A stretch of 64,000 nt of DNA. Source: Nocardia cyriacigeorgica GUH-2. Lineage in GTDB: Bacteria; Actinomycetota; Actinomycetes; Mycobacteriales; Mycobacteriaceae. The translations under genes and the position numbers were made by a program. A model generated the notes under the pieces. The model saw only the letters and a program-made list of their open reading frames with translations, was not told the origin of the DNA and did not search any database. The stretch is taken from positions 434,001 to 498,000 of the forward strand of contig NC_016887.1 of the NCBI RefSeq assembly GCF_000284035.1, read 5' to 3'. How positions within the stretch are numbered: the first letter of the stretch is position 1; every line of letters begins with the position of its first letter. Of this stretch, positions 37,980 through 45,881 are shown one piece after another.

Positions 37980-39880
37980 CGGGGCTCCGTTCCGCCCGGG
38001 GCGCCGGAGGCGTCGGTGCGGCCATTGGTGGCTGCCCGGCCGGCGGTTGCCGCTGCCGAGCGCTCGGCCGCGCCTGCCGCCGTGACCTGCCCGGGCGATC
38101 GAGCAGGAGCCGGCTCGGTCTGGTCGTTCGTGTCGCTCTCGTCGGCCCTCGGCGGCAGGGAGCCGTTGCGTGCAGGTCGGCTGGTGGGCGTCCCTTGGGG
38201 TTCGGCATCTGGTCCGCCGATCTGGGCCTTATTCCGTCCGCGGCCCCGGGCATTGGCGGAATTCATGGCGCTGCGCGGCCCAACGGGCGGTGTCGCTCCC
38301 ACGGGCGAGGATCCAGGGTCCGACGCGTCATCGCCCCGCGACCCCGCAACGTCGGGCTCCGAACGCGCAGGGCTCGCCGCCGGACCTGCGGTGTTGCCCG
38401 TCGGACCCGCGGTGTTGCGCGCTGAACCGGACTCGGCTGCGGACCGCTCCGCCGCGCGTCCAGCGGCAAAATCAGCCCGGCCCCCCGCACGTCCGTTGGC
38501 CGCACGCTCGCTCGACGCCACTGGTCGCACCGGCAGTCGCGCCGCTACGCGGAACCCTCCGCTGGGGCGGGGCCCGGCCGTCAGCGCGCCGCCGAGTGCG
38601 TGGGCCCGTTCCCGCATTCCGATGATTCCGTTGCCGCCGGTGGTGCCGGTGCGCACGGGGGCGCTGGTGGGGCGGGTGTTGTCGATGGTGAAGTCGATCG
38701 AGTCGGAGGTGTAGCGGATGGTGACGGTGGCGTCGGCGCCGGGCGCGTGCCGGACGACGTTGGTCAGCGATTCCTGGATGATCCGGGCGGCCGCCACATC
38801 GATGACGCTGGGCAGCGGCGCGACGGTACCGAGTACACGGGTGTGCACCGTCAGGCCCGCTTCGCGGATGCGGTGTAGCAGGTCGTCCAGGTCGGCGATG
38901 CTCGGTGCCGGGCTGCGCGGGGCGGCGGGCTGTTCGGGCGTCTCGGTGGCCTCGGGTTCGGCCGGGCTCTGCTCGCGGCCGTCGACCGTGGAAGCCTCCG
39001 AACGAGGCGTCGGCACAGCTCCCGGCATCGTGGTGCGGCGGCGCCTGGCCCGCGCGCGGCGCCGGCGACCCCGGCTCGCGCGTTGATCCGGATCCGGCGT
39101 CGCCTCCGGCTCGGTGTCGACGTCTTCGCCGCCGACCGGGCTTCCGGTGCGGATGGTGTGCAGCAGCGTATGCACCTCGGCCAGCGCGTCCTTGCTCGCG
39201 CCCTTGATCGCGGTGAGTGCGGACGCGGCTTGGTCCGGTTTCTTGTCGAACAGTTCCAGCGCCACCGAGGCCTGCACATTGATCAGCGACAGGCTGTGGG
39301 CAAGCACATCGTGCAGTTCCCGCGCGATGGCCAGCCGTTCCTCACTGGCCTGGCGCCTGCGCTGGGCTTCCTCGTCGCGCCGGGCGGCTTCGGCCCGCTG
39401 TCTGCGCGCCTCCAGCACCGCCTCGCGCTGGCGAATGCCTTCGGCCAGGCCCACCAGCACCGTCAGCCACGCCATCAGCCCGAAGATCTGCCAGCCCTCG
39501 GTGGGGCGGCCGAGCAGCGCGGGCAGTGGCCAGACCATCAACAGGTAGCCCAGCAGCACCAGCGGATAGGTCCACCATCGCGATCCGCGGGTGGCGGCGG
39601 TGATGAAGGCGATGATCAGCGACAGGAAGATCGGCCCGTACCCGTAGTCCAGCGACAGGTAGCTCACGCAGACAGCGAGCGTGATCAGCAGGACCGGATA
39701 CGGCTGATATCGGCGAAACAGCAGCGCGACCGGCCCCGCCAGCAACAGCGTGTAGCCGAGGACATCGAGGGTGCGTACTCCGGTCTGTCCGAAGTTGGCC
39801 CCGCGCCCGCCGATCACCTGCACCACGGCGACGACAAGCGCCACCCCCCAGTCCCATCCGACCAGGCCCCGACCCGCCAT
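37976..39880 (-). CDS. Sensor histidine kinase (HisKA_3) with Arg-rich insert and long disordered tail
   Basis: A 634-residue kinase. Four to five membrane segments lie within the first 150 residues. The dimerisation helix has the phosphoacceptor H190 in ARELHDVLAHSLSLINVQ. The ATPase domain has the N-box IIQESLTNVVRHA and a GIIGMRERAHALGG G-box. An insert of about 85 residues with an Arg-rich block ([13 protein letters not shown]) separates the two, and about 165 Ala/Pro/Gly-rich residues follow the ATPase domain. The start is ATG 39880, with GGAG six bases upstream. Confidence 0.88.
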   Translation of the reverse strand: MAGRGLVGWDWGVALVVAVVQVIGGRGANFGQTGVRTLDVLGYTLLLAGPVALLFRRYQPYPVLLITLAVCVSYLSLDYGYGPIFLSLIIAFITAATRGSRWWTYPLVLLGYLLMVWPLPALLGRPTEGWQIFGLMAWLTVLVGLAEGIRQREAVLEARRQRAEAARRDEEAQRRRQASEERLAIARELHDVLAHSLSLINVQASVALELFDKKPDQAASALTAIKGASKDALAEVHTLLHTIRTGSPVGGEDVDTEPEATPDPDQRASRGRRRRARARRRRTTMPGAVPTPRSEASTVDGREQSPAEPEATETPEQPAAPRSPAPSIADLDDLLHRIREAGLTVHTRVLGTVAPLPSVIDVAAARIIQESLTNVVRHAPGADATVTIRYTSDSIDFTIDNTRPTSAPVRTGTTGGNGIIGMRERAHALGGALTAGPRPSGGFRVAARLPVRPVASSERAANGRAGGRADFAAGRAAERSAAESGSARNTAGPTGNTAGPAASPARSEPDVAGSRGDDASDPGSSPVGATPPVGPRSAMNSANARGRGRNKAQIGGPDAEPQGTPTSRPARNGSLPPRADESDTNDQTEPAPARSPGQVTAAGAAERSAAATAGRAATNGRTDASGAPGGTEPR

Positions 39881-40068
39881 CCCGAACTCCCGCACCTTAT
39901 GCACCCTATTCGCCCAGTAGCCGGAATCCATCCGTACCGACACGTATTTCCCGGATACGCGCCGTGCACACCCTCGCATCCGGCCTGGATCCGTACGACA
40001 CCGGACGTACCCGAAGCCGCGTCGCGCGACGGATGTGACCGGCGGGCGGGGCGAGGAGGGTTTGGGTC

Positions 40069-40968
40069 ATGACGGATTCGATCGTGCGGACCACGGAGCT
40101 GACCAAGCGCTACGGCACCCATCTCGCGGTGGATCGGGTGGATATGCGGGTGCGGCCGGGCGAGATCTACGGCTTCCTCGGGCCCAACGGGGCAGGTAAG
40201 ACGACGACGTTGCGGATGCTCGTCGGATTGATCGCACCGAGCGCGGGCTCGGCCACCGTGCTGGGCCATGCGCCCGGCGATCCCGCGGTGGTCCGCCGCA
40301 TCGGTGTGCTGATCGAGGGCCCGGGCTTCTACCCGTACCTGTCCGGCCGGGACAACCTGCTGGTCATGGCCCGTTATCGCGGGCTCGGCCGCGCCGAGGT
40401 GGACGAAGCGCTGGAGCGGGTGGGTCTGGCGGCCCGCGCCGCCGACCGCTATCGCACCTATTCGCTCGGTATGAAGCAGCGACTAGGCGTGGGTACGGCC
40501 CTGCTCGGCCGCCCGGACCTGCTGATTCTGGACGAGCCGACCAATGGCCTCGACCCGGCCGGCATGGCGGAAATGCGGTCGCTGATCACCGATCTGGCCG
40601 CCGACGGGCACACCGTGCTGCTGTCGAGCCACATGCTCAGCGAGGTACAGGAGATCTGCCACCGGGTCGGCGTCATTTCCGGCGGCCGATTACTGGCCGA
40701 ATCGACGGTAACCGAACTGCGTGGCGCCGCATCGCTATTGGTGCGCGCCGAACCGGCCGACCTGGCCTTCCCGGCGATCCGCGCCGTGGTCGGTGAGCCG
40801 ACGATGCTGACCGCGGCCGGTATCCGGGTGGAAGCGAGCGCCGACGCGGCGCCCAAGATCGCCAGGGCGGTCGTCGAATCAGGCGCGGACCTGCTCGAAC
40901 TTCGCGTCGACGAGAAATCCCTCGAGGAAGTGTTCTTCGAAATGACCGGTCTGGAGGCCGTGCAATGA
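40069..40968 (+). CDS. ABC transporter ATP-binding protein (exporter type)
   Basis: A 299-residue ATPase. Walker A is GPNGAGKTTT, the signature is YSLGMKQRLG and Walker B is LLILDEPTNGLDP. The C-terminal 80 residues form the domain found in CcmA/DrrA/bacitracin-type exporters. GAGGAGGG lies eight bases before the ATG. It pairs with the permease that overlaps it and is divergent from the two-component system, a layout common in antibiotic or lipid II stress detoxification. Confidence 0.92.
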   Translation: MTDSIVRTTELTKRYGTHLAVDRVDMRVRPGEIYGFLGPNGAGKTTTLRMLVGLIAPSAGSATVLGHAPGDPAVVRRIGVLIEGPGFYPYLSGRDNLLVMARYRGLGRAEVDEALERVGLAARAADRYRTYSLGMKQRLGVGTALLGRPDLLILDEPTNGLDPAGMAEMRSLITDLAADGHTVLLSSHMLSEVQEICHRVGVISGGRLLAESTVTELRGAASLLVRAEPADLAFPAIRAVVGEPTMLTAAGIRVEASADAAPKIARAVVESGADLLELRVDEKSLEEVFFEMTGLEAVQ

Positions 40969-41834
40969 GTATGCGCATCATGCCGATGACGGATCTGCTG
41001 GCCAGTGTGCGGGCCGAACGGCTGCGGCTGACGAAATGGCCCGCGTTCTGGATCATCCTGGGCACCTGGATCCTGTTGAACCTCACCTTCGCCTACCTGT
41101 TCAACTACCTGGCCTACCGGTCCGGCGAACAAACGGCGATGTCGGACGGATTGCCGAAAGACCAACTGCTCCAGCAACTACTGCCCGCGGCGGTGCCGGA
41201 GGTCTTCACCCAGGGCATGGCCATGTTCGGTGGCGCATTGATGCTGATTCTCGGCGCGCTCACCATCGGCAGCGGCTACGGGTGGGGCACCTGGAAGACC
41301 GTGCTCACCCAGGGCCCGTCGCGGATCGTCGCGATCACCGGGACGATGATCTGCCTGGCCGTCGTGGTGGTGGGGCTGGTGGTGGTCGCGTTCGTGGTGG
41401 ACCTGGGGGTGGCTTCGCTGATCGCGACTAGTGAATCGCAACCGCTGGTGCTGCCGTCGGTGCGGCATTCGCTGGACGGAATCGTCAGCGGCAGCCTGAT
41501 TCTGGGCATGTGGACGCTGGCCGGCGCGCTGATCGGTGCCATCGCTCGCGGTCCGGCGCTGGCCGTCGGTCTCGGGCTGGTCTGGGTGCTGGTGGTGGAA
41601 AACCTGCTGCGCGGGGTTGCGGGCATCTTCGCGCCGATCGAGGCGTTCACCGATCTGCTACCCGGCACCGCGGCGGGCTCGCTGGCGGGCGCGATGCGCA
41701 GTACCGATGCGGCGCCCACGCCCGGCGTGCTCGACATCCTGACCCGCACCGAATCCGTCATCGCACTCGTGAGTTACACAGCGGTCTTCGTACTCGCCAC
41801 CATCTGGCTGATCCGCCGCCGCGATCTGGTGTGA
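40965..41834 (+). CDS. ABC transporter permease
   Basis: A 289-residue membrane protein with six hydrophobic segments (about 25-45, 80-103, 123-150, 173-193, 195-220, 260-282), of the ABC-2 type. It starts four bases before the ATPase stop (ATGA). With the ATPase it would form a two-component exporter; the substrate is unknown. Confidence 0.88.
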   Translation: MSMRIMPMTDLLASVRAERLRLTKWPAFWIILGTWILLNLTFAYLFNYLAYRSGEQTAMSDGLPKDQLLQQLLPAAVPEVFTQGMAMFGGALMLILGALTIGSGYGWGTWKTVLTQGPSRIVAITGTMICLAVVVVGLVVVAFVVDLGVASLIATSESQPLVLPSVRHSLDGIVSGSLILGMWTLAGALIGAIARGPALAVGLGLVWVLVVENLLRGVAGIFAPIEAFTDLLPGTAAGSLAGAMRSTDAAPTPGVLDILTRTESVIALVSYTAVFVLATIWLIRRRDLV

Positions 41835-41873
41835 AGCCTCACTGCCCGAGCACGGTGTGTGAGCTGCCGCTGA

Positions 41874-41896
41874 GCCCCGGCGACCTGTGCCGGGGC
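41874..41896 (+). terminator. 8-bp hairpin after the ABC permease
   Basis: GCCCCGGC at 41874-41881 pairs with GCCGGGGC at 41889-41896 around a seven-base loop, 40 bases after the permease stop. Confidence 0.55.
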
Positions 41897-41962
41897 CAAG
41901 CCGCTCGAGGGGCCACCGCGATCGAATTGGTGTCGGGATAGCGGGATACAGCGTGCCGCTAA

Positions 41963-42124
41963 CCGGTCGGCACCGACCAAGCGGTCCGCATCGGAATCGG
42001 CGACGCCGCCGCGATCGTGCTCGGCATCCTCGTGCATCGTGATCCGTTGAGCGCGGGACGATTTGTGGCATCGGCGCTGATCGTCACCGCAATCGTGCAA
42101 GCCGAGGTGACCGATCCCGGGTAA
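41963..42124 (+). pseudogene. Remnant of an SMR-family (EmrE/SugE-like) multidrug efflux gene
   Basis: The frame ending at TAA 42122-42124 encodes PVGTDQAVRIGIGDAAAIVL followed by GILVHRDPLSAGRFVASALI and VTAIVQAEVTDPG. This matches the last membrane helices of small multidrug resistance proteins (family pattern GTAYAVWAGIG, then FGE-PLSxxRxxGxALIVxGV). A TAA at 41960 interrupts the frame just upstream. The preceding SVPL reading in another frame suggests a small insertion. The first half of the gene is not found before it. Only the 3' end of a once intact gene appears to remain. Confidence 0.6.
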
Positions 42125-42171
42125 TCGGATCACCGCTTCGGCAAACCGTCCGACGGGCCGGTGCGCGCGGG

Positions 42172-42184
42172 TAAGGTCGGTCTG
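42172..42184 (+). promoter_or_regulatory. -10 box of a leaderless transcript (SRPBCC gene)
   Basis: TAAGGT at 42172-42177 lies seven bases before ATG 42185, with no ribosome site. Confidence 0.45.
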
Positions 42185-42640
42185 ATGGTCGATCAGCATG
42201 TGCGTTATCCGGACCTGTCGGCACGGCCTCACGAACTCACCGTCGAGCGGGTCATGACGGCATCGCCGTCGTTGTTGTACCTGGCCTGGACCCAGGGCTT
42301 CGACATCTGGTTCGCGATCCCCGAATCGGTCCGCATGCGCCCGCAGGTGGGTGAACCCTTCTACTTCGAAGCCGACAATCAGGGCACGCCGGTCCCGCAT
42401 TACGGGCGTTTCCTGCGGCTCGAGCCCGAGCGGTGCCTCGAGCTCACCTGGGTCACCGGCGCGGGCGGCACCGAAGGCGCGGAGACCCTCGTCCGGGTGG
42501 ATTTCGTCAAGCAGCCGCGAGGTATTCGAATCAAGTTGCGGCACAGTGGTTTTCCGAACCGGGAAGCCTGCGATCGGCATCGCGCCGCCTGGCCGGCCGT
42601 GCTGGAGCAGCTGGACAAGCGAACCGCTGCCGCGGGCTGA
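42185..42640 (+). CDS. SRPBCC (AHSA1-like) domain protein
   Basis: A 151-residue protein with the START-like fold: HELTVERVMTASPSLLYLAW, FDIWFAIPESVRM, GRFLRLEPERCLELTW and a C-terminal helix WPAVLEQLDKR. Such proteins bind small hydrophobic ligands or act as Aha1-like cofactors; no specific role can be assigned. The in-frame GTG at 42161 is less likely than ATG 42185, which has a -10 box at leaderless distance. Confidence 0.8.
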   Translation: MVDQHVRYPDLSARPHELTVERVMTASPSLLYLAWTQGFDIWFAIPESVRMRPQVGEPFYFEADNQGTPVPHYGRFLRLEPERCLELTWVTGAGGTEGAETLVRVDFVKQPRGIRIKLRHSGFPNREACDRHRAAWPAVLEQLDKRTAAAG

Positions 42641-42700
42641 GCGAGGCGGGTAGGTTCGAACGGAGAAACCTCTCGTCAACCGATCGTGGAAAGGACTGTG

Positions 42701-43144
42701 ATGCCCACACGTACCGCGCGCACCGCATGGACCGGCGGCCTGCAGGACGGCACCGGACAGGTCGAGCTGGCCAGCTCGGGTGCAGGCAAGTACGACGTGT
42801 CGTTCCCGAAGCGGGCCGCCGACAATGCCGAGGGCGCCACCAGCCCGGAGGAACTGATCGCGGCCGCGCATTCGTCCTGCTACGCGATGGCCCTGTCGGC
42901 CGAGATCGGCAATGCCGGTGCCACCCCGCGCAGCCTCGACGTCACCGCCGACGTCACCCTCGCTCCCGACCCGGCGGGCGGGTTCCGCATCAGCGGAATC
43001 AAGATCACCGTCCGCGGCCGCGTCGACGGCCTCGACGACGCCGCTTTCCGCACCGCCGCCGAAGCCGCCAAGTCCGGCTGCCCGGTCAGCAAGGCCCTGG
43101 CCGGCGTCGACAACATCACCCTGGACGCCGCACTGGAGTCCTGA
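42701..43144 (+). CDS. OsmC/Ohr family peroxiredoxin
   Basis: A 147-residue peroxidase. The two redox cysteines are C60 in AAHSSCYAMALS and C127 in SGCPVSKAL, the OsmC pattern. It would reduce organic hydroperoxides using thiols. GAAAGGA lies five bases before ATG 42701, which is preferred over an in-frame GTG at 42686. A perfect 12-bp hairpin follows. Confidence 0.9.
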   Translation: MPTRTARTAWTGGLQDGTGQVELASSGAGKYDVSFPKRAADNAEGATSPEELIAAAHSSCYAMALSAEIGNAGATPRSLDVTADVTLAPDPAGGFRISGIKITVRGRVDGLDDAAFRTAAEAAKSGCPVSKALAGVDNITLDAALES

Positions 43145-43148
43145 GCGC

Positions 43149-43184
43149 ACGCCCGGGTCCACCGGCTATCGGGGACCCGGGCGT
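43149..43184 (+). terminator. Perfect 12-bp hairpin after the OsmC gene
   Basis: ACGCCCGGGTCC at 43149-43160 pairs with GGACCCGGGCGT at 43173-43184, followed by TTCCGT. It begins five bases past the stop. Confidence 0.8.
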
Positions 43185-43240
43185 TTCCGTGCGGTCTTCA
43201 TCGTCGCGCCGCCCCCGCATCCCGGTGGATCCGGTATCGA

Positions 43241-43291
43241 CGAGAAAGGCAGTGCCGGTCATGGAAACCGACACTGCCCATGGATTTCTCG
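43241..43291 (-). terminator. Long interrupted hairpin after cbtA
   Basis: CGAGAAA (43241-43247) and GGCAGTG (43248-43254) pair with TTTCTCG (43285-43291) and CACTGCC (43272-43278), with a further GGT/ACC near the loop and a six-base bulge. It ends eight bases beyond the cbtA stop on the reverse strand. Confidence 0.6.
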
Positions 43292-43298
43292 ATGCGGA

Positions 43299-44096
43299 TC
43301 AGCCCGCGGAAACAGCCGCCGGCACCGGGGTACGAGACCGGTCGGCGAACTCGGTGAGCACCGCGTAGCCGAGACCCAGGCAGGCCCACAGCGTCGTCGA
43401 GACCGCGAGCGAGGAGATCCGGAACTCCCACAGCAGGCTCGCCGGGAAGTCGGCGCCGACCTCGTTCACTCCCGGCAGGACGATGTAACCGATTGCGGTG
43501 AGCAGCACGAACGCGCCCACCCCGGCGGTCAGCCGGAGCGTTTCCGGCCGCTCGGCGAGCAGCTTCCACACGTAGACGCCCGCGCCGACGGCGACTATCC
43601 CGAGCAGCACCGCCGCCAGCCACAGCAGCGTCCGGTCGTTGATCGTCTCCGGATCGCCGACCGCGGGCGGATTGGCCGGGTACTTGAAGAACGGCACCGC
43701 GACGATGCCCGCCCAGCCGCCCACGCCGAGCCCGAGCGCGAGCTTCGGCCCGGACAGTGCGGTGTAGTGGCGCGCGACATGCGCGGCGGCGCCGAAGATC
43801 GCGCCGAACGCCATCCCGGCCAGGCCGAGCGCGAGGAACTGGCCCGCCTTCTGGCCGGAGCGGCTGACCAGCGGTTCTTCCTCGTCGCCGTGGCTGTGCC
43901 CGCCGGATGCCTGCTCGCCATGCGTATGCCCATCGGCACCTGCGTCGGCGGCCGCACCGGCTTCCTCGATGGCGATCGCCGCCTCCACCTTGGGCTCGCC
44001 GACGAAATATCCGACGGTGCCCGCCAGCAGACCGGCGACCAGGCCGGCCAGCAGACCACGAAGTAACAGGGTGCGCAGAGTTCCGGTCAGTGGCAC
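43299..44096 (-). CDS. cbtA: CbtA family cobalt transporter subunit
   Basis: A 265-residue membrane protein with about six hydrophobic segments. A His-rich cytoplasmic or periplasmic loop (HTHGEQASGGHSHGDEEE) lies after the first helix. It is the CbtA family, whose genes sit with CbtB under B12 riboswitches and are thought to take up cobalt. GTG 44096 overlaps the end of cbtB by ten bases. The riboswitch upstream of cbtB supports the assignment. Confidence 0.88.
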   Translation of the reverse strand: MPLTGTLRTLLLRGLLAGLVAGLLAGTVGYFVGEPKVEAAIAIEEAGAAADAGADGHTHGEQASGGHSHGDEEEPLVSRSGQKAGQFLALGLAGMAFGAIFGAAAHVARHYTALSGPKLALGLGVGGWAGIVAVPFFKYPANPPAVGDPETINDRTLLWLAAVLLGIVAVGAGVYVWKLLAERPETLRLTAGVGAFVLLTAIGYIVLPGVNEVGADFPASLLWEFRISSLAVSTTLWACLGLGYAVLTEFADRSRTPVPAAVSAG

Positions 44097-44290
44097 GGAA
44101 GACCCAGCAGGTGACGTCCGTCGTGCATCAGCTCATGCATGAACATCCCGCTGCGCGAGATGGCGCCCTGATCGAATCCGACCAGGTACAGGGTGAGCAG
44201 TGCGAGCAGAACGACACCAACCGTGATGAGCACGGTAGCCAGGGAATCGGTGACCCGGGCGGATACGCCGGGGGTGTGCACGAAGGCCAT
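44087..44290 (-). CDS. cbtB: CbtB family cobalt transporter subunit
   Basis: A 67-residue protein with one hydrophobic segment (about 17-40) and the CbtB C-terminal metal motif HELMHDGRHLLGLPCH. AGGAGG lies eight bases before ATG 44290 and directly abuts the P1 stem of the cobalamin riboswitch. It is translated ahead of and overlapping cbtA. Confidence 0.9.
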   Translation of the reverse strand: MAFVHTPGVSARVTDSLATVLITVGVVLLALLTLYLVGFDQGAISRSGMFMHELMHDGRHLLGLPCH

Positions 44291-44304
44291 TGCCAGTCCT
44301 CCTT

Positions 44305-44441
44305 GGGATAAACGCGTCCCGTCGAGTGGTCGCGAAGGTGCCGGTGTCTGGCTTTCCGGCACCGAACCCGGTGGCTGGAACACAGTGGCGCGACCGCTCC
44401 GGAATTGCACCGGATTACCGCGTCACCTACGCGTTTGTCCC
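44305..44441 (-). promoter_or_regulatory. Cobalamin riboswitch controlling cbtBA
   Basis: Read on the reverse strand, the region has the B12-aptamer core GGTGACGCGG, then a Cbl-box-like AATCCGGTGCAATTCCGGAG, CCACTGT and AAGCCAGACAC. The ends close into a P1 stem: AAACGCGT/ACGCGTTT with flanking GGGA/TCCC (44305-44317 with 44429-44441). The stem touches the AGGAGG of cbtB, so B12 binding would hide or free the ribosome site. The peripheral elements are short for this class. Confidence 0.85.
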
Positions 44442-44459
44442 TCGAACTGTGACACCCCA

Positions 44460-44494
44460 CAGCCGCCGTCGTCAATATCGGGTGGCGACGGCTG
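44460..44494 (-). terminator. Hairpin after mhuD
   Basis: CAGCCG and TCG on 44460-44471 pair with CGACGGCTG at 44486-44494, leaving a three-base bulge. It lies 17 bases past the mhuD stop and upstream of the riboswitch, so it separates mhuD from cbtBA. Confidence 0.45.
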
Positions 44495-44511
44495 CCGGGT
44501 GCGTAAAGGCC

Positions 44512-44832
44512 TCAGCCCGCGGAAGCCGCCTTGCCCGCGACGTCGAGCACGACCTCGAATTCGAGCAGCGAGGCACCGGTGGCGACCGGCTTCTGCTGCT
44601 GGCCGGCATGCGCTTCGCGGGCCGGGCCATCACGCCAGGCGGCGAAGGATTCTTCCGAATCCCATTGCGTCACCACGAAGTACCGGTTCTCTCCGGCGGT
44701 CGGCCGCAGCAGCTGGAAGCCGAGGAAGCCCGGCGAGTTCTCCACCGCGTGCGCCCGGTGGGCGAAGCGCTTCTCCAGCTCGGGGCCGGCGCCCTCGGGA
44801 ACCTCGATCGCATTGATCTTCACAACAGACAT
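44512..44832 (-). CDS. mhuD: Haem-degrading monooxygenase MhuD
   Basis: A 106-residue ferredoxin-like alpha+beta monooxygenase, nearly colinear with Rv3592. The haem-site residues of the mycobacterial enzyme, N7, W66 and H75, are all present (INAIE, AAWRDG, EAHAG). The enzyme cleaves haem to mycobilin and iron without releasing CO. It is divergent from the alpha/beta hydrolase, as in M. tuberculosis. Confidence 0.93.
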   Translation of the reverse strand: MSVVKINAIEVPEGAGPELEKRFAHRAHAVENSPGFLGFQLLRPTAGENRYFVVTQWDSEESFAAWRDGPAREAHAGQQQKPVATGASLLEFEVVLDVAGKAASAG

Positions 44833-44911
44833 GCCTCGATTCTGCCCCCTCGGACCGCGAGGGCAGGCAGGTGCGACGGTTATCACCGACGGGTGCGGCA
44901 CAATCGCGGAC

Positions 44912-45751
44912 GTGTTGTACGACGAAGGCGGGACGGGCACGCCGCTGCTGCTGTTGCACGGCCTGATGGGCAGCGCGCGCACCTGGCGCGATCACCTGGA
45001 CTGGCTGCGCGGCTTCGGCCACGTCTACACCTTCGACGCCGCCGGCCACGGCAGACCGGCCCCCGCCGAGTTGAGCACCGAGGCCTTCGTCGCCGATCTG
45101 GCCGCCGCGACCGCGTCCATCGCCGAACCCATGGTGGTGATCGGCCATTCGATGGGCGGGCTGCACGCCTGGATGTTCGCCGCGCAGTTCCCGGAACGGG
45201 TGAAAGCGCTGGTGGTCGAGGATATGGCCCCCGATTTCACCGGCCGCACCGCCGCGCACTGGGCCGCCATGATCGAGGCCTGGCCGCAGCCGTTCCCCGA
45301 CGAGGCCGCGGTGCTCGACTTCTTCGGCCCGGTCGCCGGACGCTACTTCCTCGCCTCCTTCGACCACGGCCCCGACGGCTACCGGCTACACGGCTCGGTG
45401 TCGACGTTCCGCGACATCTCCGAGGAGTGGGGGACCAGGGACTTCTGGACGCAGTGGCGCACCATCGAGGTGCCCGCGCTGCTGATCGAAGGCGAACACA
45501 CCATCACCCCGCCGGGCCAGATGCGCGCGATGGCGGAGGTCCATCCCGGCGCCGAATACGTGCTGGTGCCCGATGCCGGTCACCTGGTGCACGACGATCA
45601 GCCCGAGCGTTATCGGGCGGAGGTGAGCGGGTTCCTGGGCCGTGTGCTCGGCGGTGAGCCGATCGGCGATGACCCGCGCCCGGGTCTCGCTCGCACGTTG
45701 CCTGATACTCCGGCGCCCGCAGCGGCATCGGATGAGGGACCGGCTGACTGA
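44912..45751 (+). CDS. Alpha/beta hydrolase
   Basis: A 279-residue hydrolase similar to Rv3591c. It has LLLLHGLMGSARTW (oxyanion loop), the nucleophile S80 in IGHSMGG, an acid in LLIEGEHT and the His in PDAGHLVHDD. GTG 44912 follows CACAAT by seven bases, a possible leaderless promoter; no ribosome site is present. The substrate is unknown. Confidence 0.85.
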   Translation: MLYDEGGTGTPLLLLHGLMGSARTWRDHLDWLRGFGHVYTFDAAGHGRPAPAELSTEAFVADLAAATASIAEPMVVIGHSMGGLHAWMFAAQFPERVKALVVEDMAPDFTGRTAAHWAAMIEAWPQPFPDEAAVLDFFGPVAGRYFLASFDHGPDGYRLHGSVSTFRDISEEWGTRDFWTQWRTIEVPALLIEGEHTITPPGQMRAMAEVHPGAEYVLVPDAGHLVHDDQPERYRAEVSGFLGRVLGGEPIGDDPRPGLARTLPDTPAPAAASDEGPAD

Positions 45752-45881
45752 TTCGAGCGCGGATCCACAGACAGCGGCCGCCGCGAACTCTGGCTGAGCC
45801 GAGCGATACCGAACCGCGCTTACCGCCGGCGCGGCCGGTGCTGCGCGAAGGATCCGGGCGAGCTGCTGACGTACCCCGAGG

